This document shows positions 8,770-16,726 of a DNA stretch of 64,000 nt, one piece after another (position 1 is the stretch's first letter; each line of letters begins with the position of its first letter). The position numbers and the translations under genes were made by a program. The stretch lies in assembly GCF_020991065.1 (NCBI RefSeq), contig NZ_CP087710.1, forward strand, positions 3,782,001 through 3,846,000. Direction: 5' to 3'. Source of the stretch: Nocardioides okcheonensis. GTDB lineage: Bacteria > Actinomycetota > Actinomycetes > Propionibacteriales > Nocardioidaceae. The notes under the pieces were generated by a model, which was not told where the DNA came from, searched no databases, and saw only the letters and a list, made by a program, of their open reading frames with translations.

Positions 8770-9144
8770 TCACGCCGACGGGCGCACCGCGTTCTCGTAG
8801 ATCGCGATCTTGTGGTCGATCGCGCGCAGGTGCGACGTCACCTCGGCGAGCTGCTGCTCGACGGTCTCGCGGTGCGCGAGCAGGAGGGCCAGGCGTTCGT
8901 CCTCGTTGCCGGCCCCCTCGCGGACCAGCGCGGCGTAGCGCCGCACGTCGCGGATCGGCATGCCGGTCGAGCGCAGCCGGGTGACCATCTGGATCCAGCG
9001 CAGGTCCTCGTCGGTGTAGCGCCGGTGGCCCGACGGCGCACGGTCGACGGAGTGCAGGAGCAGGCCGTCGCGCTCGTAGTAGCGCAGGGTGTGGGCGGTC
9101 AGCCCGGTCTGCTCGGCGGCCTCGGCGATGCTCAGGCTGGTCAC
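8770..9144 (-). CDS. MerR-family regulator controlling the aldo/keto reductase
   Basis: 124 aa, GTG start. The N-terminal winged helix SIAEAAEQTGLTAHTLRYYERDGLL (4-28) is followed by wing DLRWIQMVTRLRSTGMPI and a dimerisation helix (about 80-120). There is no cysteine metal site and no extra effector domain, so the inducer is unknown, though electrophiles or small carbonyls would fit the regulon. It lies 57 nt upstream of the aldo/keto reductase on the same strand. GACACT ends 6 nt before the GTG. Confidence 0.88.
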   Translation of the reverse strand: MTSLSIAEAAEQTGLTAHTLRYYERDGLLLHSVDRAPSGHRRYTDEDLRWIQMVTRLRSTGMPIRDVRRYAALVREGAGNEDERLALLLAHRETVEQQLAEVTSHLRAIDHKIAIYENAVRPSA

Positions 9145-9158
9145 CGCACCAGTGTCCG

Positions 9159-9181
9159 ACCTGGAGTGCGCTCCAAGTCAA
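9159..9181 (-). promoter_or_regulatory. MerR-type promoter/operator of the merR gene
   Basis: On the minus strand TTGACT (9181-9176) is followed after exactly 19 bp by GACACT (9156-9151), which ends 6 nt before the GTG start. The spacer holds a 20-bp near-perfect palindrome (ACTTGGAGCG/CACTCCAGGT). It shares TTGACTTGGAGCGC with the reductase promoter, indicating autoregulation and a two-site regulon. Confidence 0.78.
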
Positions 9182-9200
9182 GCGTGCCGGTGCGGGACGG

Positions 9201-9998
9201 TCAGCCGCCGAGCGCGGGGCGGTGGAACCGCTCGAGCGCGAACGGCCCTCCGACGAAGCGAGCCTCGTCCTCGTCCTCGGCGCGCGCGACCACCTCGGCG
9301 GCGTACGCCTCGGCGTCGTCCTGCGGCTCGTAGCCGAGCCGGCGCCCCGGCTCGAGGTCCCACCAGCCGCGCGTGTTGGCACTGATGCCGTGGAGGACCG
9401 CATAGCCGGGGGAGGGGGCCGTGAGCGCCGCGAGCACCATCCGCACGGCGTCGCCGGGCGAGAGCCAGGTCGACAGGGCGCGCACCGTGCCGGGCTGCTC
9501 GAGGAACGAGCCGATCCGGCAGGCCACCGCGTCGATGCCGTGGCGGTCGACGAACAGCTGCAGCAGCGCCTCCGCGGCCACCTTGGCGACGCCGTAGTAG
9601 GTGTCGGGGCGGGGCAGGGCGTGCTCGGTGAGCTCGCCGTCGGCGCGCGGGGTGCGGCCCACGGCGTGGTTGGAGGAGGCGTAGACCATGCGCGGGACGC
9701 GGTGCGCGAGCATCGCGTCGAGCAGCGCCGCGGTGGTCACCACGTGGGAGGTGAGCTCGGTCGGCAGCGACGCCTCGTCGGGGAACCCGGCGAGGTGGAC
9801 CACGGCGTCGAGGTGCTCGGCGGCGAGCACGGCCTCGACCGCGTCGGCGTCGGCGCAGTCGGCCTCGTGCCACGCGAAGGTGGTGCCGTCGGGCGCCGGC
9901 ACCAGGTCGAGGCCGACGACCTCGTGCCCGGCCGCGACGAGGCCGGGGCAGACGGTGCGGCCGAGGCTGCCGGCGGCGCCGGTGACGAGGACGCGCAC
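9201..9998 (-). CDS. NAD(P)-dependent epimerase/dehydratase, uronate-dehydrogenase-like SDR
   Basis: 265 aa, GTG start. Extended-SDR features: glycine motif TGAAGSLG (6-13), YASSN (106-110), and catalytic Tyr135/Lys139 in YYGVAK. The short length and the LSPGDAVRMV segment resemble bacterial uronate dehydrogenases (NAD-dependent oxidation of glucuronate or galacturonate). Specificity is inference. Its start is 1 nt from the stop of the upstream purine nucleoside phosphorylase, so both are read as one operon. Confidence 0.82.
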   Translation of the reverse strand: MRVLVTGAAGSLGRTVCPGLVAAGHEVVGLDLVPAPDGTTFAWHEADCADADAVEAVLAAEHLDAVVHLAGFPDEASLPTELTSHVVTTAALLDAMLAHRVPRMVYASSNHAVGRTPRADGELTEHALPRPDTYYGVAKVAAEALLQLFVDRHGIDAVACRIGSFLEQPGTVRALSTWLSPGDAVRMVLAALTAPSPGYAVLHGISANTRGWWDLEPGRRLGYEPQDDAEAYAAEVVARAEDEDEARFVGGPFALERFHRPALGG

Positions 9999-9999
9999 G

Positions 10000-10809
10000 T
10001 CAGATCCGGGTGACGACCTGGCTGAGCAGGCCGCCCATCCGGCTCGCGGCGGCCTTGCCGGCCTCGAGGACCTCCTCGTGGTTGAGCGGCTCGCCGCTCA
10101 GGCCCGCGGCGAGGTTGGTGACCAGGCTGATGCCGAGGACCTCCATGCCGGCCTCGCGGGCCGCGATCGCCTCGAGGGTGGTGCTCATGCCGACCAGGTG
10201 GCCGCCCAGGATCCCGGCCATCCGGACCTCCGCGGGGGTCTCGTAGTGCGGGCCGGGGAACTGCACGTAGACGCCCTCGTCGAGCGAGGAGTCGACCTCC
10301 CGGCACATCGCCCGCAGGCGCGGGCTGTAGAGGTCGGTGAGGTCGACGAAGTTCGCGCCGACGATCGGGCTGGTGCCGGTGAGGTTGATGTGGTCGGAGA
10401 TCAGCACCGGCTGGCCGGGCTGCCACCCCTGCTTGAGCCCGCCGCACCCGTTGGTGAGGACGATCGTCGAGCAGCCCGCGGCCGCGGCCGTGCGGATCGG
10501 GTGGACGACCGCCGCGACGCCCTTGCCCTCGTAGAAGTGGGTGCGCGAGAGGAAGACCAGCAGGTTCTTGTCGCCGTTGCGGATCGAGCGGATCTTGCCG
10601 CTGTGGCCGGCGACGGCCGCGGCGCTGAAGCCGGGCAGGTCGGTGGTGTCGATCTCGGCGGTGGCCTCGCCGAGCGCGTCGACGGCCGGCAGCCACCCGG
10701 AGCCCAGCACGAGGGCGATGTCGTGGCGCTCGACGCCGGTCAGCTCGGCGAGCTTCACGGCGGCGTCGGAGGCGAGGTCGTACGGGGAGCGGGCGTCAGC
10801 GCTGTTCAC
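10000..10809 (-). CDS. purine nucleoside phosphorylase
   Basis: 269 aa from GTG 10809. Trimeric PNP/MTAP family motifs: VLGSGW, HSGKIRS, phosphate-binding SRTHFYEG, TNGCGGL, PGPHYETPAE and GMSTTLEAIAAREAGMEVLGISLVTNLAAG. It phosphorolyses purine (inosine/guanosine-type) nucleosides in salvage. TAGAGT lies 7 nt before the GTG, so the shorter start is preferred over an upstream in-frame one. It is first gene of a two-gene unit with the SDR. Confidence 0.93.
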   Translation of the reverse strand: MNSADARSPYDLASDAAVKLAELTGVERHDIALVLGSGWLPAVDALGEATAEIDTTDLPGFSAAAVAGHSGKIRSIRNGDKNLLVFLSRTHFYEGKGVAAVVHPIRTAAAAGCSTIVLTNGCGGLKQGWQPGQPVLISDHINLTGTSPIVGANFVDLTDLYSPRLRAMCREVDSSLDEGVYVQFPGPHYETPAEVRMAGILGGHLVGMSTTLEAIAAREAGMEVLGISLVTNLAAGLSGEPLNHEEVLEAGKAAASRMGGLLSQVVTRI

Positions 10810-10956
10810 GCGGCGAACTCTAGACGGTGCGACGGCGCCCGCCGCCGTCCCCTGCACGGCAGCGGGCGCCGCCGGCACACGGTGCCCCTGCAGGTCCAAC
10901 GCGGGACCGCGCGGAAGGTCACACGGGGGCGGGCGCGGCGCCGCGTCCGGGCCGGG

Positions 10957-11409
10957 TCAGAGGCCGGTCGAGCGGCACGCGCGGCGGCGCAGCGCCGCGA
11001 CGTAGTCCTCGGGCGCCCCGGCGGCCTCGGCGGAGTCGGCGAGCACGCCGAGGTAGGACGCGGAGGGCAGGCCGCCCTCGTAGGCGTCGAGGACGTAGGC
11101 CCAGACCACGAGCGGGCCGGTCATCGTCTGCACCCGCACCTTGGTCTTGCGGTAGAGGCCGGTGTCGGCCGCCTCCCAGCCGTCGAGGGCCTTCTCGTCC
11201 TCGGGCGTGACGTCGTAGACGGCCACGAAGACCTGCTCGAACGGGTCCTGGACGATCGTGGACAGGGCGCCGTCCCAGCCGTGCTCCTCGCCCCCGAAGG
11301 TCAGTCGCCAGCCGGTCAGCCAGCCGGTGGAGTGGAGGATCGAGTGCGGGCAGCGCTCGCCCATCCGGGCGGGATCGAGGTTCGTCCCGTAGGCGGCGTA
11401 GAGCGTCAC
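10957..11409 (-). CDS. gamma-glutamylcyclotransferase-like (AIG2/GGCT fold) protein
   Basis: 150 aa. The GGCT fold begins with YAAYGTNLDPARM, the YGSN-type substrate loop. The acidic residue in WEAADTGLYRK is a candidate catalytic Glu. The family cyclises gamma-glutamyl or related amines to oxoproline, but many bacterial members are uncharacterised. It is monocistronic, with TAGCCT 7 nt before GTG 11409, divergent from lpd. The 147 nt downstream (10810-10956) hold no recognisable feature apart from the PNP promoter at their right edge. Confidence 0.78.
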   Translation of the reverse strand: MTLYAAYGTNLDPARMGERCPHSILHSTGWLTGWRLTFGGEEHGWDGALSTIVQDPFEQVFVAVYDVTPEDEKALDGWEAADTGLYRKTKVRVQTMTGPLVVWAYVLDAYEGGLPSASYLGVLADSAEAAGAPEDYVAALRRRACRSTGL

Positions 11410-11477
11410 GGGATGAAGGCTACCGAGCCGTCGCCTCCCGGTGTGCCGTCGCGGGGGCGGACAACTAGGCTGGGGGT

Positions 11478-12878
11478 GTGACCGACACGCACTTCGACAC
11501 CCTCGTCCTCGGCGCCGGCCCCGGTGGCTACGTCGCCGCGATCCGCGCAGCCCAGCTCGGCCAGAAGGTGGCCGTGGTGGAGGAGAAGTACTGGGGAGGT
11601 GTCTGCCTCAACGTCGGCTGCATCCCCTCCAAGGCGCTGCTGAAGAACGCCGAGCTCGCGCACACGCTCCAGCACGAGAAGGCGAAGTTCGGCATCGAGG
11701 GCGACGCCACCATGGCGTTCGGGCCGACCCACAAGCGCAGCCGCGACGTGAGCGCCGGCATCGTCAAGGGCGTCCACTTCCTGATGAAGAAGAACAAGAT
11801 CACCGAGATCGACGGCTGGGGCACGCTGACCAGCGCGACCGGGATCGACGTGGAGAAGGACGGCCAGAAGACCGGTTACACCTTCGACAACCTGATCATC
11901 GCCGCGGGCGCGACCGTGCGCCTGGTGCCGGGCGTCGAGCTCAGCGAGAACGTCGTCACCTACGAGGAGCAGATCCTCACCGACCAGCTCCCCGAGTCGA
12001 TCATCATCGGCGGTTCCGGCGCGATCGGCGTCGAGTTCGCCTACGTCATGGCCAACTTCGGCGTCGACGTGACGATCGTGGAGTTCCTCGACCGGATGGT
12101 GCCGACCGAGGACGCCGACATCTCCAAGGAGCTCGCCAAGCACTACAAGAAGCTCGGCGTGAAGGTGCTGACCTCCACCGCCGTCAAGAACGTCGAGGAC
12201 ACCGGCTCCGGCGTGAAGGTCACCGTCGCCCCGGCCGCGGGCGGCGACGAGCAGGTGCTCGAGGCCGGCAAGTTCCTCGCGGCCTTCGGCTTCGCGCCGC
12301 GGGTCAAGGGCTACGGCCTGGAGAACACCGGCGTCACCGTCACCGAGCGCGGCGCGATCGAGATCGACGACTTCGGCCGCACCAACGTCGAGAACGTCTA
12401 CGCGATCGGCGACTGCACCGGCAAGATGATGCTGGCCCACGTCGCCGAGGCGATGGGCATCGTGGCCGCCGAGACGATCAACGGCGCCGAGACCATGCCG
12501 GTCGCCTTCGACTTCGTCCCGCGCGCGACCTACTGCAACCCGCAGATCGCGTCCTTCGGCTACAGCGAGGCGCAGGCCAAGGAGAAGGGCTACGACGTCA
12601 AGACCGCGTCCTTCCCCTTCACCGCCAACGGCAAGGCCATGGGCCTCGGCGAGCCGATCGGCTTCGTCAAGGTCGTCGCCGACGCCGAGCACAACGAGAT
12701 CATCGGCGCCCACATGATCGGCCCCAACGTGACCGAGCTGCTCCCGGTGCTCACCATGGCCCAGCAGTGGGACCTCACGGCCGACGAGGTGGCCCGCAAC
12801 GTCTTCGCGCACCCGACCCTGGGCGAGGCCGTCAAGGAGGCCGTCCACGGCATCGCCGGCCACATGATCAACTTCTGA
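11478..12878 (+). CDS. lpdA: dihydrolipoyl dehydrogenase (E3)
   Basis: 466 aa, GTG start with TAGGCT ending 6 nt upstream. N-terminal FAD motif [11 protein letters not shown]; redox disulfide Cys43/Cys48 in [16 protein letters not shown] motif [12 protein letters not shown]; second FAD site [16 protein letters not shown]; His-Glu active site near the C-terminus in [13 protein letters not shown]. It is the E3 of 2-oxoacid dehydrogenase complexes and glycine cleavage. No E1/E2 genes are nearby. Its stop overlaps the start of the next paralogue by 1 nt. Confidence 0.95.
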   Translation: MTDTHFDTLVLGAGPGGYVAAIRAAQLGQKVAVVEEKYWGGVCLNVGCIPSKALLKNAELAHTLQHEKAKFGIEGDATMAFGPTHKRSRDVSAGIVKGVHFLMKKNKITEIDGWGTLTSATGIDVEKDGQKTGYTFDNLIIAAGATVRLVPGVELSENVVTYEEQILTDQLPESIIIGGSGAIGVEFAYVMANFGVDVTIVEFLDRMVPTEDADISKELAKHYKKLGVKVLTSTAVKNVEDTGSGVKVTVAPAAGGDEQVLEAGKFLAAFGFAPRVKGYGLENTGVTVTERGAIEIDDFGRTNVENVYAIGDCTGKMMLAHVAEAMGIVAAETINGAETMPVAFDFVPRATYCNPQIASFGYSEAQAKEKGYDVKTASFPFTANGKAMGLGEPIGFVKVVADAEHNEIIGAHMIGPNVTELLPVLTMAQQWDLTADEVARNVFAHPTLGEAVKEAVHGIAGHMINF

Positions 12879-14269
12879 TGGCCGACCACATCGTCATCGT
12901 CGGTGGCGGTCCGGGCGGCTACGAGGCCGCCCACGTCGCCGCCCAGCTCGGCGCCGAGGTGACCGTCGTCGACACCGACGGCGTCGGCGGCTCCGCGGTC
13001 CTCACCGACTGCGTGCCGAGCAAGACGCTGATCGCCACCTCCGAGCTCATGGCCGACCTGGCCGGGGCGCGGGAGCTGGGGGTGAACTTCCGCGACCACG
13101 AGGGTGACGCGGCGACGTCGATCGCGGTCGACCTCGGCCGGGTCAACGCCCGCGTCAAGCAGCTCGCCGCCGACCAGTCGGCCGACATCGCCGCGCGCCT
13201 CGAGCGCGACGGCGTACGCGTCGTGACCGGTCGCGGCCGGCTCGGTCCCGACCTCACCGTCACCGCGACGACCGCGGACGGCGAGGAGGTGCTGCGGGCC
13301 GACGCGATCATCGTCGCGACGGGCGCGGCGCCGCGCACGCTGCCCAGCGCGCAGCCCGACGGCGAGCGGATCCTCACCTGGGAGCAGGTCTACGACCTGA
13401 CCGAGGTCCCGGAGAAGCTGATCGTGGTCGGCTCCGGCGTCACGGGCGCGGAGTTCGCCAGCGCCTACCTCTCCCTCGGCATCGACGTCACCCTCGTCAG
13501 CAGCCGCGACCGGGTCCTGCCCGGCGAGGACGCGGACGCCTCCCTCGTGCTGGAGGAGGTGCTGACCCGGCGCGGGATGAACGTGCTCGGGAAGTCCCGC
13601 ATGCAGTCGGTGACCCGCGACGGCGACGAGGTCACCGTCACCCTCACCGACGGCCGCACGGTGACCGGCAGCCACTGCATCCTGGCCCTCGGCTCGGTCC
13701 CGAACACGGCCGACCTCGGGCTCGAGGAGGCGGGCGTCGCCACCGACGAGGGCGGCTTCATCACCGTCGACCGGGTCTCGCGCACCACTGCCCGCGGGGT
13801 CTACGCCGCCGGTGACTGCACCGGCGTGCTGATGCTCGCCTCGGTGGCCGCGATGCAGGGCCGGATCGCGATGTGGCACTTCCTCGGCGACGCGGTCGCG
13901 CCGCTGGACCTCAAGAAGGTCTCCAGCAACGTCTTCACCTCGCCCGAGATCGCCACCGTCGGCTGGTCGCAGCAGGCGGTCGACGCCGGCGAGATCACCG
14001 CCGAGGTGGTCACCCTGCCGCTCGCGGGCAACGCCCGGGCCAAGATGCAGGGCGTGCGCGACGGCTTCGTCAAGCTGTTCTGCCGCCCCGGCACGGGCAT
14101 CGTGGTGGGCGGCGTCGTGGTCGGCCCGCGAGCCTCCGAGCTGATCCACCCGGTCTCCATCGCGGTCGCCGAGTCGCTGACCGCCGACCAGCTGGCGCAG
14201 GCCTTCACCGTCTACCCCTCGATGAGCGGGTCGATCGCCGAGGCCGCGCGCCGGCTGCACCGGGTCTGA
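12878..14269 (+). CDS. LpdA-type NAD(P)H-quinone dehydrogenase, one redox cysteine missing
   Basis: 463 aa. Pyridine nucleotide-disulfide oxidoreductase fold: GGGPGGYEAAHV, NAD site GSGVTGAEFAS, FAD site YAAGDCTGVLMLASVA, C-terminal dimerisation domain. The redox site reads GGSAVLTDCVPSK: Ala40 replaces the first cysteine and only Cys45 remains, so it cannot be a lipoamide dehydrogenase. The same loss is known in mycobacterial LpdA (Rv3303c), a quinone reductase. It begins in the stop of the true E3 (TGATG) and must be co-translated with it. Its last 65 nt overlap the convergent Nei gene. Confidence 0.85.
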   Translation: MADHIVIVGGGPGGYEAAHVAAQLGAEVTVVDTDGVGGSAVLTDCVPSKTLIATSELMADLAGARELGVNFRDHEGDAATSIAVDLGRVNARVKQLAADQSADIAARLERDGVRVVTGRGRLGPDLTVTATTADGEEVLRADAIIVATGAAPRTLPSAQPDGERILTWEQVYDLTEVPEKLIVVGSGVTGAEFASAYLSLGIDVTLVSSRDRVLPGEDADASLVLEEVLTRRGMNVLGKSRMQSVTRDGDEVTVTLTDGRTVTGSHCILALGSVPNTADLGLEEAGVATDEGGFITVDRVSRTTARGVYAAGDCTGVLMLASVAAMQGRIAMWHFLGDAVAPLDLKKVSSNVFTSPEIATVGWSQQAVDAGEITAEVVTLPLAGNARAKMQGVRDGFVKLFCRPGTGIVVGGVVVGPRASELIHPVSIAVAESLTADQLAQAFTVYPSMSGSIAEAARRLHRV

Positions 14270-15113
14270 CACCGGAGCCGGACCGGACCCGGGCCTCGGG
14301 GCCCGGACCGGGCTGGCAGGCCGGGCACCACCACGACCAGCGGTTGGCGGCGTCGCCGGCGACCTCCTCGGCCGTGCTGACCGGCCCGCCGCACCGGCGG
14401 CAGCCGCGCCGCTGCCGCCCGACGACCCAGTGGTCGTCGCCCTTCGCCGAGGACCCGGTCGTCACCTGGTAGGCACCCTCGACGGTGGCCGAGTGGCGCA
14501 GCATGGTCGCGGCGCGCCCCACCAGCCGCTCGACGTCGACGTCGCCCACCGGCGTCCAGGGGCTGACACCGGTGAGGAACGCCAGCTCGTTGGCCCACAG
14601 GTTGCCGAGGCCGGCCATCCGGCGCTGGTCGAGCAGCGCGCTCACCAGCGGCAGGGCCGGGTCGGACCCGACGCGGCGCACCGCCTCCTCGGCGTCCCAG
14701 TCCTCCCGCAGCGGGTCGGGACCGAGGTGTCCGACGAGGTCGTGCTCGCGGTCGGTCGGCACCAGGTCGAGGTCGTGGAGCCGCACGCCGTGGACGGTGC
14801 GGTCGTCGTCGAGGGTCAGCACCAGCCGCACGTGAGGCTGGACCCGACCGGGCAGGCGCTTGCCGGCGGCGAGCGTCGACCAGGAGCCGTCCATCCGGAG
14901 GTGGCTGTGGAGCGTGGCCGCGGGGGAGCCGTCCGTGGCCGACAGGCGGGTCAGCAGGTGCTTGCCGTGGGTGTCGTGGCCCAGCACCGTGCGGCCGGCG
15001 ACGTCGCGGGTGGCCAGGCGGGGAGTGCGGAAGTCCGAGCGCACGACCGTGCGACCGGCGAGCTGGCGGTCCAGCCGGCGGGCGAGCTTCCAGACGCTGT
15101 CTCCCTCGGGCAC
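14205..15113 (-). CDS. Fpg/Nei-family DNA glycosylase (endonuclease VIII-like)
   Basis: 302 aa. It begins MPEGDS, so Pro2 and Glu3 are the catalytic pair and the Nei-type (not Fpg PELPE) start is clear. The H2TH region contains LLDQRRMAGLGNLWANE. The zinc finger has pairs GCRRCGG and WWCPACQ. It excises oxidised pyrimidines and nicks by beta,delta-elimination. A tail of about 35 residues rich in Gly, Pro and Arg follows the finger; it is encoded antisense to the end of the upstream oxidoreductase and is probably unstructured. Confidence 0.88.
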   Translation of the reverse strand: MPEGDSVWKLARRLDRQLAGRTVVRSDFRTPRLATRDVAGRTVLGHDTHGKHLLTRLSATDGSPAATLHSHLRMDGSWSTLAAGKRLPGRVQPHVRLVLTLDDDRTVHGVRLHDLDLVPTDREHDLVGHLGPDPLREDWDAEEAVRRVGSDPALPLVSALLDQRRMAGLGNLWANELAFLTGVSPWTPVGDVDVERLVGRAATMLRHSATVEGAYQVTTGSSAKGDDHWVVGRQRRGCRRCGGPVSTAEEVAGDAANRWSWWCPACQPGPGPEARVRSGSGVRPGAAGARPRRSTRSSRGRR

Positions 15114-15137
15114 CCGTCCAGTGTCACAGGCGGGAGG

Positions 15138-15791
15138 TCAGGTCCCGAAGCCGCCGCCGCCGGCGCTGCGCGCGCTGATCTCCACGGCGGCCTGGTCGAC
15201 GACGCGGCGTGCTCCGTCGCCGTGCCGGCCGCGACCGACCGCGGTGAGCGCGCGGCGCGACACCTCGGCGACGCCGCCCGACTCGTGCCACGGCACCCAG
15301 CGGTCGCCGACGCGGACCATCCGGACCTCGGGCTGCTCGTCGCCGGCGAGGCGTCGGGCGTCGGCGGCGCACACGGCGACGGTGCGGGCGACACCGCCCG
15401 GCGGCGCCCACTCGACGTCCTGCACGGCGGGTCCGTGGCGCGGGTCGAAGAAGCAGGGCTCGCGGCGCTGGGGGAGCGGCTCGCCGTCGCGCAGCGCGAG
15501 CACGGCGGCGCGGTGGAAGCGCGCGTCCGCGGCGAGCTGCTCGACGGCGACGACGTCCTCGACCGTGGTGCTGGCGGCGAGCCGGGCCTTGGCCTGGTCG
15601 TAGTGCTCGAGCGCGCGGCGGTAGTGGTCGCGCGCGGCGGGGTCGAGGTCGTCGGCGAGGGTGTCGACGTGGAGCCCGGCGACCTGCTCGCCCAGCACCG
15701 TGACGTCCTCGTCCATGATCCGCCGCGCCACCCGCCAGCGATCCGTGGCGGCCAGCTCCTCCTCGCGCCTGCGGCGCCGTCCCCCGAACAT
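15138..15791 (-). CDS. protein of unknown function, first of two tandem paralogues
   Basis: 217 aa from ATG 15791 (MFGGRRRRREEEL). A basic N-terminus is followed by helical segments predicted around 20-90. The core contains CFFDPRHGPAVQDVEWAPPGGVARTVAVC, then DEQPEVRMVRVG. The same core appears in actinobacterial membrane proteins with TPM domains, where it lies C-terminal; here it stands alone without a signal peptide or membrane helix. It shares order and motifs with the neighbour at 15829-16629, so the pair arose by duplication. The tail is Gly-rich. Function unknown. Confidence 0.65.
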   Translation of the reverse strand: MFGGRRRRREEELAATDRWRVARRIMDEDVTVLGEQVAGLHVDTLADDLDPAARDHYRRALEHYDQAKARLAASTTVEDVVAVEQLAADARFHRAAVLALRDGEPLPQRREPCFFDPRHGPAVQDVEWAPPGGVARTVAVCAADARRLAGDEQPEVRMVRVGDRWVPWHESGGVAEVSRRALTAVGRGRHGDGARRVVDQAAVEISARSAGGGGFGT

Positions 15792-15828
15792 GACCGGCAG
15801 TCTGCCACGGGCGGCAGCCGGCGCCCGG

Positions 15829-16629
15829 TCAGTCGCCGCCTCCACCGCCTCCGCCGTCACCCCCGCCTCCGTCGAAGCCGCCGTCGCCACCGACCCCGCC
15901 GCCGTCACCCCAGCCCGAGTAGTCGTGGCCGCCGATCATCCCGCCGTCGGTCCAGGCGCCGGGGTCGCTCCACGCCGCCGCGGCAGGCAGCTGCGCACCG
16001 GCCTGCCCGGGGGCCCTGCCGACGTACGCCATGGTGAGCCGCTCGGCCTCGAACCGGCCCTCGGCGACCAGCTCGGCGTACCACCCGCCGGCCCACGCGG
16101 CGTAGCGAGGACCGGAGGCGAACCACGCCACGCGGCGGTCGCCGAGGCGGACCAGGCGGACGTCCGGCTGCTCGCCCGCGACCAGCCTCTCGGCGTCGCG
16201 GAAGCACACCGGGATGCTGCGGGCGACCCCTCCGGTCGGAGCCCACTCGACGTCCCGGGCTGCCGGGCCGTGGGCGGGGTCGAAGAAGCACGGCGGTCGA
16301 CGGGTCGGTCGCGGGTCGCCCGCCTGCGCCGCGAGCACGCAGGCGTGGTGGAACCGTCCGTCGGCCAGGGTGCTGGTCACTCCCGCGACGTCGGCGGTCG
16401 AGGAGGCGCGGGCGAGCACGGCCTTGGCCTGCTCGTAGTCGTCGAGGGCGTGCTGGTAGTCGGCCCTGGCCCGGTCGTCCAGGTCGGCGCCGAGGGTGTC
16501 GAGGTGGAGGCCGGTGAGCTCCTCGCCGAAGCGGGTGACGTCCTCGTCCGCGGCCCGGCGCACCAGGCGGAACGCGTCCAGCTCGGCGAGCTCGCGCTCG
16601 CGCCTGTCCCGACGGCGCCGACCCATCAT
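15829..16629 (-). CDS. protein of unknown function, second tandem paralogue with Gly/Asp tail
   Basis: 266 aa. It begins MMGRRRRDRRERELAEL and carries the core CFFDPAHGPAARDVEWAPTGG, then SIPVC and GEQPDVRLVRLG as in its neighbour. About 50 extra residues follow, with GPRYAAWAGGWYAELV, and the C-terminus is a low-complexity Gly/Asp run of about 40 residues. This tail resembles glycine-rich ends of TPM-domain proteins. It is 37 nt upstream of its paralogue on the same strand and divergent from the SpoIID gene. Function unknown. Confidence 0.65.
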   Translation of the reverse strand: MMGRRRRDRRERELAELDAFRLVRRAADEDVTRFGEELTGLHLDTLGADLDDRARADYQHALDDYEQAKAVLARASSTADVAGVTSTLADGRFHHACVLAAQAGDPRPTRRPPCFFDPAHGPAARDVEWAPTGGVARSIPVCFRDAERLVAGEQPDVRLVRLGDRRVAWFASGPRYAAWAGGWYAELVAEGRFEAERLTMAYVGRAPGQAGAQLPAAAAWSDPGAWTDGGMIGGHDYSGWGDGGGVGGDGGFDGGGGDGGGGGGGD

Positions 16630-16726
16630 CGGCCCAGTCTCCCACCTCCGCCGACCCCCTGCGGGCTCTCAGCAACCGCCTGTACGCTCGGTGGTTCTGT
16701 TGCCGACCCCCGGGGGAGGAGCCGAC

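Noticed and set aside
11441..14269. 942-aa open frame spanning both disulfide oxidoreductase genes
   Set aside because: Only its C-terminal half (from 12878) is a real protein; the first half is an out-of-frame Arg/Gly/His-rich translation of the dihydrolipoyl dehydrogenase gene.
15840..15905. short tandem CCGCC/CCTCC-rich repeats resembling an array
   Set aside because: They encode the Gly/Asp tail of the 15829-16629 protein; there are no spacers, so not a CRISPR.
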